DNA of 64,000 nt from PFL42 sp963789825 (GCA_963789825.1 CAWBME010000001.1:124001-188000); one strand, 5' to 3'. Positions 53,107 to 63,541 are shown, counted from the first letter of the stretch. Numbers and translations: made by a program. The notes: generated by a model not told the origin, from the sequence alone.

Positions 53107-55491
53107 TTAGTGGACGGCCAGCCGGGCGACGGTGACTTCGTCGCCGCCCTCGCCCTCGGTTCCGGCCTCGAATGAGGTCACGTAGGGGCTGTTGCGCAGC
53201 GCCTGACGCACGGCCTGGCGCAGCCTGCCGGTGCCCTTGCCATGGATGATGCGCAGGAAGGGTACCCCGGCCAGGTAGGACGCGTCCAGCCGCTGCTCCA
53301 GCTCCTCGAGCGACTCGTCGGCGGCCAGCCCGCGCAGGTCGATCTCAAGTGGCGGCACGGGCGGAAGATAGGGAGCGGCAGGACCGCCGACACCGTGCTC
53401 CCGCCGGGCCGGGCGCTGGCGTTCGGCCGCGCCGGACGGCGCCTCAAGCTCCTCGAGCCGAGCCCGCACGCGCAGCCGCCCGATCTGCACTTCCACCTGC
53501 TCCGCTTCCACTTCCTGCACCACCCCCTCTGCCTGCAACGTGCGCACGCGCACCCGGTCCCCGGGTCGCAGCTGAGGACGCCTCGGCCCCGGCACCTCGA
53601 CCGGTGCCGCCGACCCCATGCCGGAGACTTCGTCCTCCAGTTCTTCCCAGGCGTCTTGAACGTCTTGGACGGCTTGCAGCGGCTGGCGAGCGGCCGACAG
53701 CTGTCGCCGCAGCTGATCGATCTCGTCGCGCACGGCCCCAAGCTCACGCTCGGTCTGCTCTTGCGCCTGGCGCAGCAACGCCGCCCGCTCGGCCTCGATC
53801 CCCTCCAGCCTGCGCCGGAGAGCTTCCCGCACCTGCTCGGCTTCGGCCGTTGCCTGCTCCGCGGCCTGCCGTGCCTTTCGCGCGACATCCCTCTGGCGGT
53901 GGATCTCGTCGAGCATCGCCTCGGCTCGGAGGTCCTCCGGCGACAGCATCTGGCGTGCGCCTTCGATTACCGCATGGGCCAGCCCTAGCCGTTCGGCGAT
54001 CGCCAGTGCGTTCGACCGACCAGGCAGGCCGATCACCAGGTGATAGGTGGGCTGGAGCGTGTTGAGGTCAAACTCCACGCTGGCGTTGCGCACCCCTGGC
54101 GTCGAATGTGCATAGGCTTTGAGCTCCGGGTAGTGCGTCGCCACCAAGGTCGTCGCCCCGCGCTCGAGCATCTCACTCAGGATGGCGCGCGCCAACGCCG
54201 AGCCCTCGGCCGGGTCGGTGCCGGCGCCAAGCTCGTCCAGGATCACCAGCGCTCGGCGGTCCGCCACCTTGAGAATCTGCACGATCTTGGCGATGTGCGA
54301 CGAGAAGGTCGACAGCGACTGCTCGATCGACTGTTCGTCGCCGATATCGGCGTACACGCCGCCGAACACCGTCACCTCGGAACCGGAGGCGGCTGGCAGG
54401 TGCAGACCACACTGCGCCATCAGGCTGAGCAGCGCAGCCGTCTTCAGCGCAACCGTCTTGCCGCCGGTGTTGGGGCCGGTGATGACCAGCGCCGTCGTCC
54501 CGCTGTCCAGCACCAGATCGATCGGCACCACCTGCCCCGGGTCGAGCAGCGGATGGCGGGCGGCCAACAGGCGCAGCCGGCCGGCGTCCGGCGGCGGATG
54601 GTCGACGTCAAGCAGGATCGGCTCGGTGGCGTCGAGTGACTCGGCATAACGCGCCCGGGCGAAGGCCAGATCGAGCTCGGCGAGCGCGGCCACGGTTTGC
54701 TGGATCGCCTCGGCCTGTTCGCCGACCCGGGCCGAGAGCTCGGCCAGGATGCGCCGGATCTCGTCGCGCTCGGTCAGCTCCAGCTCGCGCACCTCGTTGT
54801 TCAGGTCGACGATCGTGAGCGGCTCAATGAAGAAGGTCGCCCCGGAGGCCGACTGATCGTGGATCACGGCCCGGATTCGTCCTTTGAACTCGGCGCGCAG
54901 CGGCAGCACGAAGCGGCCGTCGCGCTGGGTGACGATGGCCTCCTGCAGCATGGGCGCGAGCTTGGGATCGGAGATCATGCGCTGCAGCTTCGCCATCAGT
55001 CGGTCGTGGGCGATGCGCAGGTCGCGGCGAATGGCGGCCAGCGCCGGCGAGGCCGAGTCCGGAATCTCGCCACGTTCGGTCACCACGCTCGAGATCGAAT
55101 CGATCAGGCCCGGCAGTGGCGACAGGCCGCCCGCCAGGCGGGCTAGCGCCGGGTAGCTCTCACCTACCTTCTCGAAGAGACGCGCCAGCGTGCGCGCGGC
55201 CACCAGCGTGGTCTTGATGTCCAACAGGTCCTGCGGCTCGAGCACCGCGCCATGCGCCGCCGCCTCCGCCTGCGGGCGAACGTCGTGGGCGCCGCCGATC
55301 GACAACTCCGACTTGCTGATCAGCAGCGACCTTGCCTGCGTCGCCTCCGCCTGACGCTGGCGCGCCCGATCGAGCGACGTCGTCGGCCGCAAGCTCAGCG
55401 CCGCTTCCTTCGAAGCCGAGAACGCCGCAAAGTCCGCCAGGCGCTGCAACACCTTCGGCAGTTCGAGCTTTTCCAGGCTCTTGCCATCCAT
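53107..55491 (-). CDS. mutS2: MutS2 (endonuclease MutS2 / ribosome-collision factor)
   Basis: A 794-residue protein from ATG 55491. It has the MutS2 core (LEKLELPKVLQRLADFAAFS), a clamp region, the ATPase (Walker A GPNTGGKTVALKTAALL about 335-350; LVILDELGAGTDPAEGSALA; ATHYPELKAYA), a coiled coil, and a C-terminal Smr nuclease domain with LEIDLRG and the HGKGTGRLR motif. Bacterial MutS2 suppresses recombination and, in Bacillus, splits collided ribosomes. It is intact in one frame, in contrast to its neighbours. Confidence 0.94.
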   Translation of the reverse strand: MDGKSLEKLELPKVLQRLADFAAFSASKEAALSLRPTTSLDRARQRQAEATQARSLLISKSELSIGGAHDVRPQAEAAAHGAVLEPQDLLDIKTTLVAARTLARLFEKVGESYPALARLAGGLSPLPGLIDSISSVVTERGEIPDSASPALAAIRRDLRIAHDRLMAKLQRMISDPKLAPMLQEAIVTQRDGRFVLPLRAEFKGRIRAVIHDQSASGATFFIEPLTIVDLNNEVRELELTERDEIRRILAELSARVGEQAEAIQQTVAALAELDLAFARARYAESLDATEPILLDVDHPPPDAGRLRLLAARHPLLDPGQVVPIDLVLDSGTTALVITGPNTGGKTVALKTAALLSLMAQCGLHLPAASGSEVTVFGGVYADIGDEQSIEQSLSTFSSHIAKIVQILKVADRRALVILDELGAGTDPAEGSALARAILSEMLERGATTLVATHYPELKAYAHSTPGVRNASVEFDLNTLQPTYHLVIGLPGRSNALAIAERLGLAHAVIEGARQMLSPEDLRAEAMLDEIHRQRDVARKARQAAEQATAEAEQVREALRRRLEGIEAERAALLRQAQEQTERELGAVRDEIDQLRRQLSAARQPLQAVQDVQDAWEELEDEVSGMGSAAPVEVPGPRRPQLRPGDRVRVRTLQAEGVVQEVEAEQVEVQIGRLRVRARLEELEAPSGAAERQRPARREHGVGGPAAPYLPPVPPLEIDLRGLAADESLEELEQRLDASYLAGVPFLRIIHGKGTGRLRQAVRQALRNSPYVTSFEAGTEGEGGDEVTVARLAVH

Positions 55492-55901
55492 GCGCGGCAG
55501 TGTAACATGGAAGGGATCGTCCCCCTCGTGACTCGCGTGGCCCGGCCAGGCCTTCCCAGCACGCGTATCTCGCCGCACCAAAGGGATCGACACGGAAGGG
55601 TCACGCACGACCAGACGTCTTCGTCGAACGGATCTGCCTCGCCTCGACCCACCTGCCACCTGCGATCGGGGGCGCCCTCTGGGGTCGCACGTGACCGGGA
55701 AGCCGAGGGCTCGCTAGCGCCGGCCGCCAGGTGCGGTCCTGGTCCACAACCACTTCCGCCGCTAGTACACCCGGCACATTGCCTGGCGCGATACCCGAGG
55801 CCTATGCTCAAAGGACAAGGAATTGACAGGTGCGCTGCCGCCAGGTCTGGCCGCCGCGCCCTCGCAGGCTGCCGTGGGCCACGGCATCTGAGGAGGAGAC
55901 T
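55492..55901. other. Gene-less spacer between divergent mutS2 and the beta-helix gene
   Basis: About 410 bp containing the promoters of two divergent genes. A TGAGGAGGAG ribosome site lies at 55888-55897 for the ATG at 55902. I see no other gene or RNA. Confidence 0.55.
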
Positions 55902-57820
55902 CATGTCCAGGACCCGTTCGACCCCACTTGCCTTCGCTCTTATCGGCACGCTCATCTTCCAGTTGGCAACACCCGTGTTCGCCTTTGCCGACGAGGGCGT
56001 CCCCCCGCCCGACCTCGAGGCGGGCGAGGTGGTGCCTGCAGACGCCCTCGTCGCTCCGGAAGCCCCAGCGTCTGAGCCGGTCGAGGCCCAGGCTCCGCCA
56101 GCCACGGCGCCCACGCCGGCCGAGGTCTTGGCTGATGTCCCGGATGGGACGGCCGTGCTCGTCCTGGACGAGGCTGGTGAGCCGGAGCCGCTGACCACAC
56201 CGGAGGCGGCCGAATCGATCATCACCAGCGACCCGGAGTGGTGCCCGGACGGCCAGTCGCCACCGGAGGCGCTGGCTGCACGCCTTCCCAGACCACCGTC
56301 ACCGATCTCTTGACCTGATCGGGGCGAACCAGGCCACGTACAATGGCGATGGCACGATCTTCTTCACCACGGACTACGGCACCAACGACGCCTACATCCG
56401 CGGCACCGATGCGCGTCTGGCTGCCCTCCGGGATCTGACGATCGACGGCATGGGCTACACCCTCACGGTCCCGCTGGAAATCGTCAGCTGGCTCTACGAC
56501 GTTGCGGTAACGGACCTGACCATCACCGGCGCCGGCCTGCGCGTCGAGACCGATGGGGCCATCCAACTGACGGACGTCTCCGTCACCGGGAGCCCGGGCA
56601 CCGGCGCCTATCTGGACAGCACGGGTGGAGCGGCAAGCAATGTAATCGTCACCGGAAGCCAGTTCAACAACAACACCTGGACCGGGCTGGACATTCGATC
56701 GGACGGCGACGTCAACGTCACCAACGTCATCGCCGACAGCAATGAGTACGGCGCCTACCTCGACGCCAGCCCTGGTTCAGGGAACATCGTCATCTCCAAT
56801 AGCACCTTCAACACCAACGATGCCGCCGGCCTGACCGCCCGCACGGACGCCGGTGGCCATCTCTCTGAACGGCGTGACGGCCAACGGTAACGCGACTGCA
56901 AGTGACGCCTATGGCGCCGGGCTGACCGGCCTGGGCGGCGGGGCGATCGATGTGAGCGGCAGCAACTTCTTCGGCAACGCCGAGAAGGGTCTGTGGATCG
57001 AGGCCTCTGGGCCCACCACCCTGCAGGGCGTGACCGCCAGCGGCAACGGCCTGCACGGCGCCTACATCCACAACCTCAACGCCTGCGCCGCCTGACCTTG
57101 CCGGTGACGGTCAACGGCGGGACCTATGTCAACAACGGCGGATACGGCGTGCTGGCCAAGCTAGGGCCCGGGGGAACGCTGACCCTGGTGGGCCCACCTA
57201 CATTCAGTGGCAACGCTGCCGGAGACTACCTCGAGGACCTCAGCCCCTGCCCGTCCTGCGAGGGCAAGCACGAAGGCAAGCACAAGGCCTACCATGTGGT
57301 GCACGTCCCCGAAACCGGTGGAGCCCCGGTGCCTTTGGACTGCCAGGCCTACGCCGGCACGGTGCTGATCCTGCCGAACGGCGGCCGGGCCACCCTGGTC
57401 TGCCCGGTCAGCGGTGAAGCGACCCTCGAGTCACTGACGGACGACGGGCTTCCCGGCTTGCTGCCTCCCGGCCGGACGTTCGTCTCCGGCGTCGACGTTG
57501 GCCTGACCGAAGGTGGCGTTCCCCTCCTGGCCATCATCGACGGGGGCTTCATCACCCTTGCCTTCCCCATCCCAGACGGATGGGCGGACGCCAGCCTGGC
57601 GGTCCTGTTCTGGGACCCGCTGGCGAACGGTGGGGCCGGCGGATGGGTGGAGCTACCTCCGTATGCCCTGCGGCCGGACGGCACGCCGATGATCCACCGG
57701 CTGCACCCCGACGCCGATCCTGCCGACGGGATGGAGATCCTGGGCGGCGTACATGTGCTGGGGGGGAGTGTCAAGATCGCCGTCAACTTCCCCGGGATCT
57801 TCGTGCTCGTGGCTCGCTAG
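55902..57820 (+). CDS. Secreted right-handed beta-helix surface protein, several frameshifts
   Basis: About 635 residues over several frames. A signal peptide (PLAFALIGTLIFQLATPVFA) leads an Ala/Pro/Glu-rich linker, then a parallel beta-helix with Asn-rich turns (LTIDGMGYTLTVPLEIVSWL, VTGSQFNNNTWTGLDIRSDG, ISNSTFNTNDAAGLTARTD, VSGSNFFGNAEKGLWIEASG). The C-terminal part (GGFITLAFPIPDGWADASLA) is all-beta. Frame changes near 56265, 56315, 56853 and 57090. Beta-helix proteins bind or cut polysaccharide; no catalytic residues are identifiable. Single gene with its own terminator. Confidence 0.8.
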
Positions 57821-57840
57821 TCCACTCCAGCTGCTGAACA

Positions 57841-57874
57841 CAGGAGGGACAGCGATGGCTGTCCCTCCTGGTTT
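57841..57874 (+). terminator. Intrinsic terminator of the beta-helix gene
   Basis: CAGGAGGGACAGC (57841-57853) pairs perfectly with GCTGTCCCTCCTG (57858-57870) over GATG, followed by GTTTTC. Confidence 0.9.
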
Positions 57875-58079
57875 TCTCTGTCCGCACACCATTCGCGGGG
57901 CAGGAATTCGGCCGGGGTGTCCGCGCTCAGGTAGCGCCATTCCCTCGTCAGGTCGCCCTGGGGTAAGATTCAAGTCGCCCCAGCATCTGGGCAACGATCT
58001 TCTTCCGAGACGCCCATAGTCCTGGCTCTGGCGGTCCCTCGCGAGAGATGCCTTGGACCAGGCGGCCTGGAGGCATGGC

Positions 58080-58952
58080 ATGCAGAATCTGACCGAGCAC
58101 TTCGTGGAACTGATCCGGCGCACTTCGACCGACCTGCCGGCGGATGTCGAGCAGGCACTGCGCGACGCACGCCAGCGCGAATCCCCCGGCTCTGCCGCCC
58201 AGCGCGCCCTGGATGCCATCCTGGAGAACGTCGATCTAGCCCGGCGCACCGCCTCCCCCATCTGCCAGGACACCGGCACGCCGTTGTTCTTCGTCCACCA
58301 CCCTCCCGGCTGGAGCACGCGCCAGCTACGGGAGCAGATTCGAGCGGCGGTGGCCGAAGCCACCGCACGCAGCCACCTGCGGCCGAATGCCGTTGACTCC
58401 GTGAGCGGCAAGAACAGTGGCAACAACCTGGGGGATCCCTCCTTCCCCACGATTCATTTCGAGGAGAGCGAAGGCGAGGAGCTGGTGGTCGACCTGATCC
58501 TCAAAGGAGGCGGTTGCGAGAACGTCGGCGCGCAGTACTCGCTTCCCCACAGCGGCCTGCAGGCCGGGCGCGATCTGGAAGGCGTGCGCAGGGTGGCGCT
58601 CGACGCCGTCCACCAAGCCCAGGGCCAGGGTTGTGCTCCCGGGATCCTCGGCATCGCTATCGGGGGCGACCGTGGATCGTCCTTCCTGGCCTCCAAGCAG
58701 GTCCTGCTACGTCCGGTCGACGACCGCCATCCCGACCCCGAGCTGGCCGCCCTCGAATCTCGACTTACCGAAGAGGCGAACCAGCTAGGGATCGGCCCAA
58801 TGGGGTTCGGCGGCGAGACGACCGTGCTGGGCGCCAAGCTGACCCACCTGCACCGCCTGCCGGCCAGCTTCTTCGTTTCGGTCTCCTACATGTGCTGGGC
58901 CCACCGCCGAAGACGGATGACGGCCCTGCACGATCACGTCACCTACCTGTGA
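58080..58952 (+). CDS. Class I fumarate hydratase, alpha (N-terminal) subunit
   Basis: Iron-sulphur hydratase, alpha subunit of a two-subunit enzyme (fumarase, or the related L-tartrate dehydratase TtdA). The 290-residue protein has the three cluster cysteines: SPICQDTGTPLFF (Cys62), GGGCENVGAQYSLP and GQGCAPGILGIAIGGDRGSS. The start is ATG 58080 with GGAGG six bases upstream; TTG 58053 is an earlier in-frame codon without support. Paired with the beta subunit ten bases downstream. Oxygen-sensitive cluster chemistry fits a low-oxygen lifestyle. Confidence 0.92.
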   Translation: MQNLTEHFVELIRRTSTDLPADVEQALRDARQRESPGSAAQRALDAILENVDLARRTASPICQDTGTPLFFVHHPPGWSTRQLREQIRAAVAEATARSHLRPNAVDSVSGKNSGNNLGDPSFPTIHFEESEGEELVVDLILKGGGCENVGAQYSLPHSGLQAGRDLEGVRRVALDAVHQAQGQGCAPGILGIAIGGDRGSSFLASKQVLLRPVDDRHPDPELAALESRLTEEANQLGIGPMGFGGETTVLGAKLTHLHRLPASFFVSVSYMCWAHRRRRMTALHDHVTYL

Positions 58953-58962
58953 GGCGCCTGAC

Positions 58963-59619
58963 ATGAGATCCCTCAGCCTCCCGCTTCGGACGGAAGATGT
59001 ACTCGACCTGCACGTGGGCGACCCGGTGGGTTTGTCCGGCGTGATGATCACCGCCCGTGACGCGGCCCACAAGTGGATGGTCGAGACGCTGATCCGCAAG
59101 ACCCGCCGCCCAGAGGGCGACGACCTGGCATGCGCCGCGGCGCTGCAATCGATCCTGAACGGCGGCGCCATCTACCACTGCGGCCCGGTGGTCGCTGGAC
59201 TGGACAGCGGCCAGTACCGTTTCGTCGCCGCCGGTCCGACGACCTCAACGCGCGAGGAGCCCTACCAGGCGGAGGTGATGGCCCATTTCCAGGCGCGGGC
59301 GGTGATCGGCAAGGGCGGCATGGGCCCCCGCACGCTGGCGGCCTGCGCCACCGTCCCCTTCGTCTACCTGCACGCCATCGGCGGCGCGGCCACGTTGATC
59401 GCCCGCACGGTCACCCGGGTGCTGGCGGTACACAAGCTGGACTTCGGTGTGCCGGAGGCGATGTGGGTGATCGAAGTGAAGGACTTCCCAGTCGTGGTCA
59501 CGATGGACGCGCACGGATCCAGCCTGCACCGTGACATCGAATCCCACTCGCAGCAGGCTCTACTGCGGCTGATCGGCCTCGAGGGGTCCGTCGAGGCACA
59601 GTCCGCCGAACCTGTCTAG
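58963..59619 (+). CDS. Class I fumarate hydratase, beta (C-terminal) subunit
   Basis: A 218-residue partner of the alpha subunit. LHVGDPVGLSGVMITARDAA, GAIYHCGPVVAGLD, FVAAGPTTSTREEPYQ, VIGKGGMGPRTLAAC and the PEAMWVIEVKDFPVVVTMDA stretch all match the family's beta subunit in order. It is needed to form the substrate pocket with the alpha protein. Ten bases separate the two genes. Confidence 0.92.
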   Translation: MRSLSLPLRTEDVLDLHVGDPVGLSGVMITARDAAHKWMVETLIRKTRRPEGDDLACAAALQSILNGGAIYHCGPVVAGLDSGQYRFVAAGPTTSTREEPYQAEVMAHFQARAVIGKGGMGPRTLAACATVPFVYLHAIGGAATLIARTVTRVLAVHKLDFGVPEAMWVIEVKDFPVVVTMDAHGSSLHRDIESHSQQALLRLIGLEGSVEAQSAEPV

Positions 59620-59645
59620 AGCCTGGGAAAGAGGGAGGCAGACAG

Positions 59646-60485
59646 ATGGTCAAGATCATCACCGACAGCACGTGCAACCTGGACGACGAGCTGCTGGCCC
59701 GGCACGATGTCCGCGTGGCACCGATCGCCATCCAATTCGGCGAGCAGACCTTCGAGGAAGGCATCGACATCGACCGAGATGCCTTCTATTCCAGAATCGA
59801 GCGCACCGGCCGTATACCGACCACCTCGCAGCCCTCGCCTTCCTGGTTCGAACGCTTCTATCGCCAGGTGCACGCGCAGGGTGACCAGGCGCTGGTGATC
59901 ACCGTCACGGCCAAGCACAGCGGGACGTATCAGTCGGCGCTGCTGGCCAAGGCGATGGTGCCGCAGGCCTCGGTTGAGGTCTTCGACTCGGCGAGCATCT
60001 CCCTGGGCACGGGCTGGATGGTGGTCGAAGCGGCACGCGCCAGCGAGCGGGGGCAACCGCTCGCCAGCATCCTCGAGCGGCTTGATCACATTCGACGTCA
60101 TCTGCACCTCGTGATCACCCCGGCGACGCTGAAGTACTTGCAGATGAGCGGCCGGGTTGGCAAGCTTCAGGGAACGCTGGCTTCGCTGCTCGACGTCAAA
60201 CCGATCATCGCCGTACGTGACGGGCTGCTGGAAGCAGGCGAGCGGGTTCGCACGCGCAGCAAGGCGCTGCATCACCTGGTCGACTATGTCCAGGAGCACA
60301 CCCGTTCAGCCACCGCCGTCAATCTGGCAGTGATCCATGCCCGCGCGCCGGAGGATGGCCAGCATCTGCTCGACCTCGCCCGACGGGTGCTGCCGGTGCG
60401 GGAGGTCCTGATCGCCGATCTGGTGGCCTCGTTGGCCGTGCATGGCGGGCCGGGGATCGTTGGCTTGGGAGCGTATCCGGTCTGA
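59646..60485 (+). CDS. DegV-family fatty-acid-binding protein
   Basis: A 279-residue protein with the family's opening VKIITDSTCNLDDELLARHD, GIDIDRDAFYSRIERTGRIP, TTSQPSPSWFERFY, TVTAKHSGTYQSALLAKAM, and LKYLQMSGRVGKLQGTLASL and LLDVKPIIAVRDG. DegV/FakB proteins bind a fatty acid and can present it to a FakA-type kinase; no kinase gene is near. The ATG at 59646 has GGGAGG upstream. It follows the fumarase genes by 26 bases and may be in the same transcript. Confidence 0.9.
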   Translation: MVKIITDSTCNLDDELLARHDVRVAPIAIQFGEQTFEEGIDIDRDAFYSRIERTGRIPTTSQPSPSWFERFYRQVHAQGDQALVITVTAKHSGTYQSALLAKAMVPQASVEVFDSASISLGTGWMVVEAARASERGQPLASILERLDHIRRHLHLVITPATLKYLQMSGRVGKLQGTLASLLDVKPIIAVRDGLLEAGERVRTRSKALHHLVDYVQEHTRSATAVNLAVIHARAPEDGQHLLDLARRVLPVREVLIADLVASLAVHGGPGIVGLGAYPV

Positions 60486-60660
60486 GGCCCGCTGGTCGCA
60501 GACGGATCGCGGGCGGAGTTCCGGATCGGCGGACGATTCCCCGCCAGGGGAGACGGAGCGCGCTTTGATCTACTCGGGAGGGACGAAGCCGAACTCGTGC
60601 GGCTCGGGGTACGTCGAGTGGCAGCTGAGGTAGTCCACGAGTGGCAGAAACGGAGAACCC

Positions 60661-61475
60661 TCAACCGGAGCGAAGGGGACCTGTCAGGGCCTCGCTCTCT
60701 CCCTTCCCCCTGCGCCAGCAGAATGAGACCCGGGCGGCGCAATGCCGGGCGAAGCCACTCGCCCCAGGGCTCGGCCGGGCGGGGATCTCTGGCGCCGCAG
60801 CGAGGCCAGGCGCGGCGATCAGATGGATGGCTCTCGGCCCGCGCCAGGGGATGAACGGAGGGATGAACCGGAGGATCTTCTTGTCCTCGCCAGTGCGCAT
60901 CGAATGCGGCGTAGCGCGCCAGCGAGCGGTCCTTGCGCCGCATGTTCGGCCCCCACACGAAGATCACGTATCCCAACGGCACGACCAGGGGCAGCCAGTG
61001 CATCGCCAGCAGCGCAACGCCAGGTAGATCAGCAGTTCACCGAACGAGTACGGGTTGCGGCTGCGGGCCATCATCCCAGTGGTGATCAAGCGCTCCGGTT
61101 GCAGCTCTGAGCGGTGGGTTTCTGGCTTGTCTGTGGTGAAATGCAGGAAGAGGCCAACCACGAACACGCCGATAGCGATGGCCACCAGCCCGTAGGGGCG
61201 CCTGCACCCCGCCGCGAGGTGATCAGCCGAGGGCGATCCAGTACAGCGTCAACCCGAACCAGATCACCAGCCCACTAACCCAGGCTGGCCTGGCGCTCCC
61301 ACGACTTGTCCGGGAAGATGCGGCTCTTCCACACCCGCAGCAGGCCGAACGTCCCATGCAGCGCCAGGCACACCCAGGCGGTTGGGGTCTCCCACTGGTG
61401 GTCGATGGCCACCATCGCCAGAACGGCCAGGCCGGTGAGGCCATTGTGAACGTCGGTATACCCACGCATCTTCAT
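60661..61475 (-). CDS. DUF1295 / isoprenylcysteine methyltransferase-like membrane protein, many frameshifts
   Basis: Fragments in different frames line up as one membrane protein: MKMRGYTDVHNGLTGLAVLA, VCLALHGTFGLLRVWKSRIF, PDKSWERQASLG, GLVIWFGLTLYWIA, YGLVAIAIGVFVVGLFLHF, RLITTGMMARSRNPYSFGEL, LLIYLAL, HWLPLVVPLGYVIFVWGPNM and RRKDRSLARYAAFDA. This is the DUF1295 order, with the RNPYSFGEL cofactor loop. Frames change near 61275, 61230, 61005 and 60895. The true stop is uncertain; 60661 is the end of the last open frame. It is either poorly sequenced or decayed. Function unknown. Confidence 0.7.
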
Positions 61476-61663
61476 CAGGGACCTCACGTGAGGACAACCG
61501 GCAGAAGCAGACGGTGACGGTATCCGCTCGGCAGAACGCGATCGGCGCGCACATGGCGCCACGTTGGACTCGCCGGGGCTCACCAGGCCACGCCCGCTGG
61601 CCGTGGTATGCTCCTGACCACCGACCCCCGTCCGGTACACGCCGAGGACCACGGGCCAACAAG

Positions 61664-62560
61664 ATGTCCGCTACCCCTGAGACTGCATCCCTCCAGGCTC
61701 GGCGGCCGCCGCGCTGGCGGACCTACGGCACCCTCGTCAAGAGCCTTCAAACCGGCCTGCTGGTGTTGACCGGCATTGCCGGCCTGGCCAGCGCACAGGG
61801 GTTGGAGGCGGGGCTTGACCTCTGGGCAGGCCTGACCGTCAGCCTGATTTTCGCAATCGGCGGCAGCACCGTGCTGAATATGGTGTACGACCGGGATATC
61901 GACCGCCTGATGCAGCGCACCTGCTCCCGCCCGCTCCCGCAAGGCATGCTGTCCGTGCGCGAGGCCGTGCTTCTGGGCTCGCTGCTCACCGGCGCCGGCG
62001 TGCTGTTCGCCTTTCGACTCTCGCCACTGTACGGGGCACTGATCGCGGCCGGCGCCTTCTTCGACCTGGTCGTGTACACCTTATGGTTGAAGCGGCGCTC
62101 AGCTTGGTCGATCCTGTGGGGCGGGATCGCCGGAGCGATGCCGATCGTTGCCGGGCGCGCCCTCGGGGTGGGCGTGATCGACGCCGCAGGGGTCGCCCTC
62201 GGGGTCTCCGTGTTGCTGTGGATCCCGACGCACATTCTGACCTTCAACCTGCGCTACGAGGACGACTACCGCCGCGCCGGCATCCCCACCATCCCGCAGG
62301 TCTACGGCCAGCGGGCGGCGCGGCGGCTGATCTCGGCCTCCAGCCTGTTGGCGGCAGTCGCCATGATCGCTGCCGCACTCCTCCTTGGCCTGGGGCCGGG
62401 CTATCTTCGTCTGCTGACCGTGTTGGGTCTGGGGTTAATCGCCCTGGCCGTGCGCGGCGCGCTGCGCCCGTCGGCCCGGCTCAACTTCGCACTCTTCAAG
62501 TACGCTTCAGCCTTCATGCTCAGCGGGATGCTCGTGATCGTGTTGGACAGGCTGGGCTGA
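61664..62560 (+). CDS. ctaB: UbiA-superfamily prenyltransferase, probable heme o synthase CtaB
   Basis: A 298-residue membrane protein with about eight helices. The two prenyl-diphosphate sites are NMVYDRDID (N72, D76, D80) followed by RLMQRTCSRPLPQG, and NLRYEDDYRRAGIPTIPQVY. The RT-RPLPQG and DDYRRAGIPT motifs are typical of CtaB, which farnesylates haem b to haem o. No cox genes are beside it, so another UbiA-type substrate is possible. ATG 61664 is chosen because the frame upstream to 61514 lacks a hydrophobic start. Confidence 0.85.
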   Translation: MSATPETASLQARRPPRWRTYGTLVKSLQTGLLVLTGIAGLASAQGLEAGLDLWAGLTVSLIFAIGGSTVLNMVYDRDIDRLMQRTCSRPLPQGMLSVREAVLLGSLLTGAGVLFAFRLSPLYGALIAAGAFFDLVVYTLWLKRRSAWSILWGGIAGAMPIVAGRALGVGVIDAAGVALGVSVLLWIPTHILTFNLRYEDDYRRAGIPTIPQVYGQRAARRLISASSLLAAVAMIAAALLLGLGPGYLRLLTVLGLGLIALAVRGALRPSARLNFALFKYASAFMLSGMLVIVLDRLG

Positions 62561-62588
62561 GGCAACCCTGCCCGGAGGAGCGATCCGA

Positions 62589-62963
62589 ATGGAGCGAGTG
62601 TTCCTGGGAGTTGCCGCGCTGGCCGGAGCGCTGGCTGTGGCCTCCGGCGCCTTCGGCGCCCACGCGTTGGCCGATCGGCTGCCACCGGAACGACTGGCGA
62701 CCTTCGAGACCGCTGCCCGCTATCTGATGGTCCACGCCCTGGCGCTGGTCGGCGTCGCACTGGCTTTCGGACGCTGGCCATCGGCAACGGGATGGCTCCA
62801 GGCCTCGGGCTGGTGCTTCATCGCCGGCATGCTGCTGTTCTCCGGTAGCCTGTTCCTGCTCACGCTGACCGGCATCCGCTGGCTGGGCGCCATCACCCCG
62901 CTGGGCGGGGTGGCCTTCATCGCCGGCTGGATCTGCCTGGCGGTCGCTGCGCTGCGCGGCTAG
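62589..62963 (+). CDS. DUF423 family membrane protein
   Basis: A 124-residue protein with four hydrophobic segments: VFLGVAALAGALAVASGAFG, AHALADRLPPERLATFETAA, RYLMVHALALVGVALAFG and GSLFLLTLTGIRWLGAITPL followed by GGVAFIAGWICLAVAAL. GGAGGAG eight bases before ATG 62589. DUF423 proteins (YgdD type) are widespread and of unknown function. It begins 28 bases after ctaB. Confidence 0.9.
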   Translation: MERVFLGVAALAGALAVASGAFGAHALADRLPPERLATFETAARYLMVHALALVGVALAFGRWPSATGWLQASGWCFIAGMLLFSGSLFLLTLTGIRWLGAITPLGGVAFIAGWICLAVAALRG

Positions 62964-63175
62964 GGTCGGCGCCTGCGAAGCCGCCCGCCCCGCTGCTCGC
63001 TGGTCGAGCAGCACGCTGAGCAGGTGTGGGTTCCCCAGTAACTGGGTCCGCAAGCGCTCGGCCTATCGACGAGCGCCTCAAGGCGAGGCCTCCGGCCACT
63101 GCAGGCTGTCCGGACGGGCAGCGTTGGTCACGTCGCAGAGGCATACTCGGTGCAGGCGCGGTCGCCGGCCGGGGT

Positions 63176-63541
63176 TCAGCTTCCCAGGGCGAAGAACATC
63201 GGGCTGAGATAGGGAACCAGCCAGATCAGCCAGACCGCCACACTGAACTTGTGGAAGTTCTGGATCCAGTGTTCATCTTTTCGCACCAGCACGACCGTGG
63301 CCCAGATCGCGTGGATGAACATCAGAACGATGGCCAGCACGCCGGTCAGACCGTGAACATCGAACGTCAGCCCGCCGGCGAACTCGAACATCATCCCCGT
63401 GCCCCAGGTGTCACACAGCAGGCCCAGCCAGAAGAACACCAGATGCCATGGTTTCAGCCTTCCCGAGATCCGCTCACCCCACACGCCGATGGAGTAGAAG
63501 ACCAGCGCCAAGGTGATGACGATGCTTGCGGTGCTTGACAC
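63176..63541 (-). CDS. HsmA-family (TIGR03987) small membrane protein
   Basis: A 121-residue protein from GTG 63541 (AGGAG seven bases upstream): ALVFYSIGVWGERISGRLKP, WHLVFFWLGLLCDTWGTGMM, FDVHGLTGVLAIVLMFIHAI, WATVVLVRKDEHWIQNFHKF and SVAVWLIWLVPYLSPMF. Four TM helices with conserved His and Asp, matching the TIGR03987/HsmA pattern. The function is not known; conserved histidines could bind haem or metal. Confidence 0.83.
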   Translation of the reverse strand: MSSTASIVITLALVFYSIGVWGERISGRLKPWHLVFFWLGLLCDTWGTGMMFEFAGGLTFDVHGLTGVLAIVLMFIHAIWATVVLVRKDEHWIQNFHKFSVAVWLIWLVPYLSPMFFALGS

